From an uncultured Eubacteriales bacterium (lineage in GTDB: Bacteria > Bacillota > Clostridia > Oscillospirales > Acutalibacteraceae), in NCBI GenBank assembly GCA_900321905.1, contig ONXZ01000102.1:1-5565 (forward strand): a stretch of 5,565 nt of DNA, given 5' to 3'. A program made the position numbers and the translations under genes. Below, piece by piece: positions 1 through 5,289 of the stretch (within the stretch, counting starts at the first letter, position 1; each line of letters opens with the position of its first letter). A model generated the notes under the pieces. It worked only from the letters and a program-made list of their open reading frames with translations, was not told the origin of the DNA and searched no databases.

Positions 1-104
1 ACGGAAGCCACGCCTATAATAATGCCCAGCATAGTCAGTATAGAGCGCATTGCGTTCGTCCGTATACTGAAGACGGCAATCTTGATATTTTCCCAAATAC
101 TCAT
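1..104 (-). CDS. MacB-type ABC transporter permease, N-terminal fragment (runs off the left edge)
   Basis: Only the first 34 codons are inside the window. The ATG at 104-102 is preceded by GGAGGG (112-117) with 7 bases between, an excellent ribosome binding site. The peptide starts MSIWENIKIAVFSIRTNAMR and continues with a hydrophobic stretch containing LTMLGIIIGVASV. This is the characteristic N-terminus of MacB/FtsX-type ABC exporter permeases: a short amphipathic helix, then the first membrane segment with its LTxLGIIIGVxSV signature. Such permeases work with an ATPase and a membrane-fusion adaptor to export peptides, drugs or lipids. The adaptor-like end of the upstream ORF lies only 17 bases away, so the two are co-transcribed. 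The ATPase gene is not visible and may lie further left or have been lost. The family call is strong despite the short length; the substrate is unknown. Confidence 0.85.
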   Translation of the reverse strand, partial: MSIWENIKIAVFSIRTNAMRSILTMLGIIIGVAS

Positions 105-121
105 ATAATTGCCCTCCGGGA

Positions 122-1993
122 CTAATCGACGTTGTGGGCAATGACCTTGTCGCCCTCAGCCATCTGAGCCGTCGGTGTTCTGACGATTATATCTCCTTCG
201 CTGATGCCCGATGTGATTTCATAATAAGTGCCGTTGAAAATACCCGTTGTTACGTCTTTTCTGAGCAGCGTTTTTTCCTGCGGATCATAAACGAATACAT
301 AAGCTGTATTTTCGTCATACTGGATCGACTCGACCGGAACGGTGAGACAGCCCTGCTTTGTATCAACGTCTATTGAAACATCGGCGTCAAGACCGATGAT
401 CAGTCCGCTGTCCGGTTCCTTAACGCTTACAACAGTTTCTATTCCGCCTGAAGCGCCGCCCGAAGCGCCGCCGAGCAGCGATGCGACGTCAAGACCTGAC
501 GATGCGGTTGCAACAGCCGCTATATAAGTTACTTCGCCCTTAAGGATTTCTCCTGATGCGGATTCAACGTTTACGCTCTGACCGAGCTTAACTTTTTCAA
601 GGTCGCCCTTGTTTATCATGAATTTTACTTCAAGCGGGAAATACTGAACCTTCATTCCTGCAATATCAGATGCAAAGAATCCCGAAACAAGCTTTGAAAT
701 ATCTGAGCCGGAAGTAACGGCGCTGACTATTGAAGACACGTCAAACGTACCCGACGAACTGTTTTCGGGAGCTTTGACTGCTTCGCCTGCAGTAATATTG
801 ATTTCACTTACGATGCCGTCGTGAGCCGCTGTCCACCCTGCATTGAGAGTATCAACAGTCTCTTTCATTTTGTTGTAGCCTTCCAGAGACGCATCATATA
901 CAGATTTATAGACTGATTCAAGGTTTCCGTTTGCCTGAGTTTCGGCAAGCGTTCTGTTTGCTTTAAGCGAAGCAATCTCCTCTTTAATTGCTTTTGCAAC
1001 CGCTTCAGGGTCTTGACTCTCGCCCTCAAAAATAACAGTTTCAAATCCGTTGCCGATAAAGTACGAGCCGCCAAACGAAGTGTCAACAAGTCCGTCCTCA
1101 ACAAGACGTGAGTAAAGCGTTGAGGTTTGTCCTGCAATGATTTCCATAAGAACGTCGGTAAGAATGTTCTCGCGAAACGTAGGAATCGCCTTTTCGCACG
1201 CTTCCTTGTAACCGAAAGAGAAAGTCGGAATTGATACAGGAAGATTGTGTTCTTTATAATCACATACAATGTCGCGCGGCTCATCGTCAAATGAGCGCTC
1301 TATTGAAAGCGGCGGCGCGTCTTTGAGGAATTTGTCGCACACCTCAAGCACATCGTCAACTGTAACGTTGCCCACAACGGCAAGCGCCATATTGTGGAGA
1401 TTGTAAAACGTATTGTAACAATCGTAAAGCAGTGTATCGGTAATCTGTGCGATTGAGTCAACCGTGCCTGCAATATCTATGCGTACAGGGTTTTTGTGAT
1501 AAAAGCATTTAAGCAGATTAAACGTGCTCATCCAGCCGGGTGAATCAAGATACATCCTGATTTCCTGGGCAATAATCCCCTGCTCTTTCTGCACGGTTTC
1601 AGCGGTAAAATAAGGATTCTGCACAAAATCAATCAGAATTTCAAGACTTTGTTTGAAGTTATCGCTGCACTGGAACAGATAACAGGTTTTATCAAACGAG
1701 GTATAGGCGTTTGCACTTGCGCCGGTTTTAGCATAACGCTCAAATGCGCCGAGTTCTTCACTCTCAAAGAGTTTATGTTCAAGGAAATGAGCAATGCCCT
1801 CAGGAACTTCCGTAAAACTCTTGCTGTCTGAACGCTTGAAACGTGTGTCAACCGAGCCGTATTTTGTGCCGAAAATTGCGTATGCCGAGGAATAATTCTC
1901 CTTTGGCATAACGTAAATTTTCAGACCGCTTTTATGGTCAATTTCAAAATATTTTTCGCCGAGAACGGACGATTTAATCTCTTTAACAGCCAT
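122..1993 (-). CDS. Chimeric ORF: M16 zinc peptidase YfmH N-terminal part fused in frame to the C-terminal half of an RND/HlyD-type efflux adaptor
   Basis: The ATG at 1993 overlaps the upstream stop (TAATG) and has AGGAGG at 2001-2006, 7 bases away. Residues 1 to about 345 are an M16B (insulinase/pitrilysin) peptidase of the YfmH type. The inverted zinc motif is H69-F-L-E72-H73, and E137-x6-E144 supplies the conserved glutamate and the third zinc ligand. The second M16 domain begins normally (LYSRLVEDGLVDTSF, near 293-307) but stops early; YfmH proteins are usually about 430 residues. From about residue 346 the protein is an efflux adaptor: the second helix of the coiled-coil hairpin (346-385), the lipoyl return half WTAAHDGIVSEINI (387-400), a Ser/Gly-rich insert (about 410-447), a beta-barrel region (about 448-545) and a membrane-proximal domain to the end. 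The adaptor's membrane anchor and first half are missing. Family assignments are secure. Whether the fusion is natural, functional or an assembly artefact is open; loss of function of both halves is likely. Confidence 0.85.
   Translation of the reverse strand: MAVKEIKSSVLGEKYFEIDHKSGLKIYVMPKENYSSAYAIFGTKYGSVDTRFKRSDSKSFTEVPEGIAHFLEHKLFESEELGAFERYAKTGASANAYTSFDKTCYLFQCSDNFKQSLEILIDFVQNPYFTAETVQKEQGIIAQEIRMYLDSPGWMSTFNLLKCFYHKNPVRIDIAGTVDSIAQITDTLLYDCYNTFYNLHNMALAVVGNVTVDDVLEVCDKFLKDAPPLSIERSFDDEPRDIVCDYKEHNLPVSIPTFSFGYKEACEKAIPTFRENILTDVLMEIIAGQTSTLYSRLVEDGLVDTSFGGSYFIGNGFETVIFEGESQDPEAVAKAIKEEIASLKANRTLAETQANGNLESVYKSVYDASLEGYNKMKETVDTLNAGWTAAHDGIVSEINITAGEAVKAPENSSSGTFDVSSIVSAVTSGSDISKLVSGFFASDIAGMKVQYFPLEVKFMINKGDLEKVKLGQSVNVESASGEILKGEVTYIAAVATASSGLDVASLLGGASGGASGGIETVVSVKEPDSGLIIGLDADVSIDVDTKQGCLTVPVESIQYDENTAYVFVYDPQEKTLLRKDVTTGIFNGTYYEITSGISEGDIIVRTPTAQMAEGDKVIAHNVD
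944..967 (-). other. Fusion junction between the M16 and adaptor halves
   Basis: Upstream of this point the translation matches M16 logic (AVAKAIKEEIASLKAN, where M16 proteins continue into a Glu-rich helix and the rest of the last domain). Downstream it follows the Ala/Gln/Asn-rich coil of HlyD-type adaptors (LAETQANGNLESVYKSVYD). The switch falls within about residues 343-350 of the ORF. The short run SLKAN could be read as either family, so the crossover may have used a few bases of shared sequence there. That last point is inference; the exact base cannot be fixed from one sequence. No repeat, IS end or stop codon marks the join. Confidence 0.6.
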
Positions 1994-3273
1994 TATTCGC
2001 CCTCCTTAGTCGGCACAAGCCTGAAAATAGTATCAAGTTTCAAAAGTTTTGAACTGCTGATAATCTGCTCAGCAGTTACCGCCCTGTTTTGAGAAGCAGA
2101 CGCTTCAGGCGACAAAATCTCGTTATCCGTAATCTGTGATGAATACCAATGACAGAGTGCGAGAGAATCGTCACGCACTGACATAATCAAATCTGATATA
2201 GCCATTTTTGCAGCGTCAAATTCCTCTGCGATTTCGCCTTGAACAACGGTTTCCAGTTGGTGCTGTATCTCGCTTACAGCCTTGTCCATATTCTCTTCCT
2301 CACAGCCGCACTGAATTAAAACGCAACTCTTGCGGCGGTCAAAACGCGATGAGCAGTAATAGCAAAGCGACATTTTTTCACGCACATTTGCAAAGAGTTT
2401 GCTGTAAGGTCCGCCGCCGAAGATGTCGCAGAAAAGACGAACATCAGGTCTGCCTACAAAATTATCCTCGCAGTTAACTCTGTAACCGAGAACGAGTTTG
2501 CCCTGCTCAACGTCAATGGCTTCGCTGACATCCTTAACTTTATCAGGGAACGGCTTGAACACCGCTTTAACAGGCGGATTATATTCTCTCTTAATACTGC
2601 CAAAACAGTCTTTAGCGCGTGACACAATGTAGTCGATATCTACGCTGCCGACAATAGTAATCTGAATTTTTGCAGATTTTAGCAGCGTTTGATATGCGTT
2701 TTTAAGTGCGGCACTGTCGAGCGAGTTAATGCTGTCTTTTGTGCCGTATTTGTTAATAGCGTATGGCTCGCCGTCAAACATCAGTTCTTCAAGTTTACGC
2801 AGTGAATATATACGCTTTTCGCTGTACTCGGCGTCAAGTTTTTCACAAAGAAGTTTCTTTTCACGATTGACATCGCTATCAAGAAAGTTGCCGTCAGAGT
2901 CGGTATTCGGAGCAAAAAGCATTTTGCAGATGAAATCAAAGCAGTCTGCGCCAATACTTTCGCCGTCAATTGCAAAACGGTCTGCGAGCGACGACATCAT
3001 AACAGCAAGCGCCTGATTTTCACCAAGTTTTGATACAGCGCAGTTTGCCTTTGCGCCGTAAAGCGCTGCAAGCCTGCGGTTAAACTCATTAACTGTAGGA
3101 TAATCCTTAGTTGTTCTTGAAATAAGATTAAACACTAACGCGTTTGCAGAAACGGTATCCTCGCACAGCGGAGCAAGAAACGTCACCGCGATTTCGTTAG
3201 TTTTAAATTTATCGGTTTCGGCATAAACTATGTCAATGCCGTCGCCTATTTGTATCTGTTTAAATTCCTTCAT
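1993..3273 (-). CDS. yfmF: M16 peptidase-like protein YfmF (catalytically inactive partner subunit)
   Basis: A 426-residue protein of normal length for M16B subunits. It has the two-domain M16 build but no HxxEH zinc motif, so it should not cut peptides itself. It retains the second-domain signature near residues 284-306 (FGGGPYSKLFANVREKMSLCYY), including the Arg (about 298) and Tyr (about 305) typical of the substrate-binding pair in non-catalytic M16 subunits. In Firmicutes this inactive protein is encoded directly before an active M16 partner (YfmH; also spelled YmfF/YmfH), and the pair is named for an association with 5-aminopentanol modification of elongation factor P in Bacillus. Here the partner start overlaps this stop by one base, which suggests translational coupling. 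The start is the ATG at 3273, with AGGTG at 3280-3284 six bases upstream. The in-frame GTG at 3282 lies inside that ribosome binding site and is less likely. Cytoplasmic; no signal peptide or membrane segment is seen. Confidence 0.9.
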   Translation of the reverse strand: MKEFKQIQIGDGIDIVYAETDKFKTNEIAVTFLAPLCEDTVSANALVFNLISRTTKDYPTVNEFNRRLAALYGAKANCAVSKLGENQALAVMMSSLADRFAIDGESIGADCFDFICKMLFAPNTDSDGNFLDSDVNREKKLLCEKLDAEYSEKRIYSLRKLEELMFDGEPYAINKYGTKDSINSLDSAALKNAYQTLLKSAKIQITIVGSVDIDYIVSRAKDCFGSIKREYNPPVKAVFKPFPDKVKDVSEAIDVEQGKLVLGYRVNCEDNFVGRPDVRLFCDIFGGGPYSKLFANVREKMSLCYYCSSRFDRRKSCVLIQCGCEEENMDKAVSEIQHQLETVVQGEIAEEFDAAKMAISDLIMSVRDDSLALCHWYSSQITDNEILSPEASASQNRAVTAEQIISSSKLLKLDTIFRLVPTKEGE

Positions 3274-3292
3274 TTTTATCACCTAATTGGGT

Positions 3293-3321
3293 ATTATAAC
3301 ACATTAAGTTAAAAATATCCA
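3293..3321 (-). promoter_or_regulatory. Putative extended -10 sigma-A promoter for the M16 genes
   Basis: Read on the minus strand, a perfect TATAAT (3293-3298) is preceded by TG and one base, making an extended -10. A TGGATA -35-like box lies at 3316-3321 with a 17-base spacer. Transcription would start near 3286, giving a very short leader that still contains the AGGTG ribosome binding site of yfmF. It therefore gives yfmF and everything downstream, including the chimeric ORF and the ABC permease, transcription independent of the small gene at 3576-3322. Sequence match only; untested. Confidence 0.6.
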
Positions 3322-3576
3322 CTATAATAATAAAATATATATCAGAGCTAAAATTAGTGTTGTGTCGGCGTTATCTTTGAGTGCTGACACAAGGGCAATT
3401 AGCGTTAACGGGTCGCGCTCTTTTTCTTTAAGCGGTGTAAGAAGGTCTATGAGTGATTTCAGTTTGTCAAAATCAAGTGTTTGAGTTCCTTTTTCCGTTA
3501 CATTTTTTGTGCGTTCCTGCATTTCGCGGACACGCTTTTTTGCTTCGTCAATTTCGCTACCTGAAAACTGCGGCAT
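3322..3576 (-). CDS. Small hypothetical protein with a charged N-terminus and duplicated hydrophobic C-terminal motif
   Basis: An 84-residue product I do not recognise. The first ~50 residues are polar and charged, probably helical (SEIDEAKKRVREMQERTKNV, 7-26). The last 30 residues hold two related hydrophobic stretches spaced 15 residues apart: DPLTLIALVSAL (56-67) and DTTLILALIYIL (71-82). The second ends at the C-terminus with ILLL. These could be membrane-associated helices or a small oligomerisation tail. The ATG at 3576 is chosen because GGGGG (3585-3589) lies 8 bases upstream; a TTG at 3591 would start inside the ribosome binding region. It is transcribed in the same direction as yfmF, 48 bases upstream of it, and a separate yfmF promoter sits in the gap. 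No enzymatic motif is present. Real-gene status rests on the ribosome binding site, the protein-like composition and the tight packing. Confidence 0.6.
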   Translation of the reverse strand: MPQFSGSEIDEAKKRVREMQERTKNVTEKGTQTLDFDKLKSLIDLLTPLKEKERDPLTLIALVSALKDNADTTLILALIYILLL

Positions 3577-3604
3577 TGAACATTCCCCCAAAATGTTGTA
3601 TACT
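3576..3604 (+). promoter_or_regulatory. Putative sigma-A promoter of the metallophosphoesterase gene
   Basis: TTGAAC (3576-3581) and TATACT (3599-3604) are separated by exactly 17 bases, a good sigma-A match (each box differs from consensus by one base). Transcription would begin near 3611 and the ribosome binding site follows at 3624-3629. The -35 box touches the start codon of the divergent small gene and the spacer covers that gene's ribosome binding site, so the two divergent units are packed with no spare sequence. The palindromic GTATAC in the -10 also gives a TATACA on the minus strand (3597-3602), a possible but weak -10 for the small gene. Confidence 0.65.
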
Positions 3605-3634
3605 AATAAATACTACTGATTTTGAGGTGTTATG

Positions 3635-4096
3635 ATGAGAATTGTTGTGACTTCTGATTCGCACAGGCGCAGGAATTGGCTTTATGATATCATAGACAGG
3701 CACATTGACAATACAGACCTGTTTATAAATTGCGGCGACGGCGAGGGCGATGTTGAAAATATCCCCTTTGTGTACCCCGATATACGTTTTGAATGTGTTG
3801 CAGGCAACTGCGACTGGGGCAGCACTCTGCCGCTTTGGAAAACTGTAAGATTTGCAGGCAAAAAGGTGTTTTTCTGCCACGGACATACTTACGGCGTTAA
3901 ACACGGATACGAAATGCTGCTTGATACTGCCAAGCGTGAAGAAATTGACATTTGCCTTTTCGGTCACACGCACAATCCGTATATTGAAAAAATTGACGGA
4001 ATATACCTGATTAATCCCGGCGCTGTATGCAATTCGTCATACGCAGTAATAGACATTATTGACGGCAAAGTTAACGCGTATCACGCTAAAATATAA
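3635..4096 (+). CDS. YfcE/MJ0936-family metallophosphoesterase
   Basis: A 153-residue cytoplasmic calcineurin-like phosphoesterase of usual family length. The family holds two divalent metals and hydrolyses phosphodiesters in vitro; the physiological substrate is generally unknown. All five motif blocks are visible (numbered from the ATG at 3635): D8-S-H10, GDGE with D35, GNCD with N58, CHGH with H82 and H84, and GHTH with H111 and H113. The late NPGAVCNSSYAVIDI segment is also typical. Two ATG codons sit in tandem (3632 and 3635). The second is preferred because GAGG of the ribosome binding site (GAGGTG, 3624-3629) is then 7 bases away and the protein begins MRIVV like its relatives. The first would add one Met only. 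It has its own promoter and is divergent from the small gene at 3576. In many Firmicutes the homologue follows RNase PH and the ITP/XTP pyrophosphatase genes; those neighbours are absent here. Confidence 0.9.
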   Translation: MRIVVTSDSHRRRNWLYDIIDRHIDNTDLFINCGDGEGDVENIPFVYPDIRFECVAGNCDWGSTLPLWKTVRFAGKKVFFCHGHTYGVKHGYEMLLDTAKREEIDICLFGHTHNPYIEKIDGIYLINPGAVCNSSYAVIDIIDGKVNAYHAKI

Positions 4097-4098
4097 AG

Positions 4099-4127
4099 TT
4101 GTGTTTTTTGTTATAGTATGTTAAAAT
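4099..4127 (+). promoter_or_regulatory. Putative extended -10 promoter for the SGNH hydrolase gene
   Basis: The gap after the phosphoesterase contains TTGTGT (4099-4104), a 17-base spacer and TAAAAT (4122-4127) preceded by TG plus one base, an extended -10. The start point would be near 4134, giving a short leader with AAGGAG at 4146-4151. The -35 is weak, so the extended -10 would carry the activity. The design resembles the yfmF promoter in this window. Read-through from the phosphoesterase gene is also possible because no terminator is seen between the two genes. Confidence 0.5.
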
Positions 4128-4157
4128 AAAATTTAAGTATTGCGAAAGGAGTTTGCT

Positions 4158-5186
4158 ATGAACAAAGATTCTTTATCTAAAATACTTAAAAACAAGCAAC
4201 AGTTATCTGCGATAATAACGGTTATAGTTATTGCAATTTCGTTTACAATAGGTTTTTCGACCAATCCGGATTCAGAGCGTGCTGATGAAGTCAAATCGTC
4301 ATATAGTGAATCTAAAAGCGACGCAGAAGCAAAGAAAAAAGCAAAGAAAGAAGAGAAAAAACACTTTTTCTTTTTAAAAAGAACAACAACTCAGGCACCG
4401 AAAATAAAGAAAATTTCAAAAGTTACTGACGAAATGCGCAATAAGTTTTACGGTGAGTCTGCATTTATAGGCAATTCAATTGGCGTTGGTTTAAAGGCGT
4501 ATTTTGAAAATCAGGGTTCAGATTTTCTTGGCTCTCCGCTTATGTTCGTTATGGGTAATTACTCATTCGATAACGACTCGGGCAGTTCAAGTTACAAGAT
4601 AACTTATAACGGTACGCCTATGATGGCAAAGGACGCTGTAAAGGCGTCAAAAGTGCCGAGAGTATTTATCGCAATGGGTACAAACGACTGTTTTGGTGAT
4701 GAAAATTACGTTTTTAAAGAGTATAAAAAGTACATTGCGGGAATAAAAAAAGAAAGCCCAAACGTTGTAATTTTTATTGAAAGCACAACAGGTGTGACAG
4801 CCGCACAGCAAGGTACATATCTTAACAGTAAAACGATTACCGGACTAAACAATTTAATGAAGGAGTACTGCAAAACTCAAAAAGATATGTACTATATCGA
4901 CGTTGACACAAAGATGCTTGACGGAAGCGGTTACCTTAAATCGGAGTATTCAAGCGATAACTATGTTCATCTGACCAACAGCGCTTACGAGTTGTGGACA
5001 AACGAATTGATTAAGTACACCGACAAATTAATGATTAAAGAATACAATGCAAAAAGCGCCACCAAAGTTGCGGTAGACACAGGTGCTGAATCAGCGATTA
5101 AAGAGGCGCGCAAACTTGTAAATGCGCTTGAAAACAGCACTTTAAAAGACAAACTGAATAAACAACTGAAAAGCATTGAAGAATAA
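4158..5186 (+). CDS. Membrane-anchored extracellular SGNH/GDSL-family hydrolase
   Basis: A 342-residue protein. The ATG at 4158 follows AAGGAG (4146-4151) by 6 bases; a TTG at 4140 lies upstream of this site and is rejected. A lysine-containing N-terminus precedes one membrane segment (about 16-34) without a clear signal peptidase site, so it probably stays anchored with the rest outside. A Lys/Glu-rich linker follows (about 46-90). The SGNH fold runs about 97-290: block I FIGNSIGVG with nucleophile S107, a block III-like AMGTND with N176, and the C-terminal acid/base region SSDNYVHLT with D267 and H271. In this family the residue before the block I Ser is usually Asp; here it is Asn (GNS). 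Such enzymes remove acyl groups from cell-wall or exported glycans, lipids or other esters; the substrate here is unknown. Residues about 312-341 form a Lys-rich helical tail (EARKLVNALENSTLKDKL) resembling small helical repeats at the ends of Gram-positive surface proteins. It appears monocistronic or loosely coupled to the gene before it. Confidence 0.85.
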   Translation: MNKDSLSKILKNKQQLSAIITVIVIAISFTIGFSTNPDSERADEVKSSYSESKSDAEAKKKAKKEEKKHFFFLKRTTTQAPKIKKISKVTDEMRNKFYGESAFIGNSIGVGLKAYFENQGSDFLGSPLMFVMGNYSFDNDSGSSSYKITYNGTPMMAKDAVKASKVPRVFIAMGTNDCFGDENYVFKEYKKYIAGIKKESPNVVIFIESTTGVTAAQQGTYLNSKTITGLNNLMKEYCKTQKDMYYIDVDTKMLDGSGYLKSEYSSDNYVHLTNSAYELWTNELIKYTDKLMIKEYNAKSATKVAVDTGAESAIKEARKLVNALENSTLKDKLNKQLKSIEE

Positions 5187-5251
5187 AGATAAATCCGCCG
5201 AATACAAAAGTATTGCACAAGTCCGTAAAAAATGGACAATAGAAAAAAGAG

Positions 5252-5286
5252 CCCCTTTGATGTAGAATATACATCAAGGGGGTTTT
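5252..5286 (+). terminator. Strong stem-loop with T-run at the IS left end
   Basis: The arms 5252-5264 (CCCCTTTGATGTA) and 5270-5282 (TACATCAAGGGGG) pair over 13 positions with a single G-U wobble, closing a 5-base loop (GAATA). TTTT follows at 5283-5286, and A-rich sequence before the stem (5241-5250) can extend it and would supply a T-run for the opposite strand. This fits a factor-independent terminator that could end transcripts from the SGNH hydrolase gene and protect the transposase gene from outside transcription. No other terminator lies between 5186 and the transposase. Confidence 0.75.
5277..5282 (+). promoter_or_regulatory. Shine-Dalgarno of OrfA embedded in the hairpin's 3' arm
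   Basis: AGGGGG lies 7 bases before the OrfA ATG at 5290 and is the only purine-rich site available. It is also the base of the hairpin's 3' arm, so any transcript that includes the 5' arm should bury it in a stable stem. Seen directly: the positions and pairing. Inferred: translational masking of transposase on read-through RNA, as known for IS10 and IS50. Confidence 0.5.
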
Positions 5287-5289
5287 GCT

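Noticed and set aside
134..527. Rightward open frames opposite the adaptor half
   Set aside because: Antisense to well-recognised adaptor sequence, with compositions that follow the codons of the other strand.
865..1290. 141-codon minus-strand frame inside the chimeric ORF
   Set aside because: It is the same strand in another frame across the junction, Arg/Leu-rich with low-complexity character, typical of a shadow frame. It does not restore either the missing M16 end or the missing adaptor start.
3322..3355. AT-rich TATAATAATAAAATATAT as an extra rightward promoter or origin-like element
   Set aside because: It is the Leu/Ile-rich C-terminal coding end of the small minus-strand gene, and no gene starts downstream on the plus strand nearby.
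3557..3973. Long open frame on the minus strand opposite the phosphoesterase
   Set aside because: It lies antisense to a protein with all metallophosphoesterase motifs, its translation has no family character, and it has no suitable ribosome binding site.
4063..4115. Possible terminator after the phosphoesterase (GCGT ATC ACGC stem, then T-rich sequence)
   Set aside because: The stem is only 4 bp, lies before the stop codon, and the T-run starts about 20 bases later, overlapping a better promoter candidate.
5221..5237. GTCC...GGAC inverted pair as a regulatory hairpin
   Set aside because: Only 4 bp with a 9-base A-rich loop; more simply explained as part of the IS terminal sequence.
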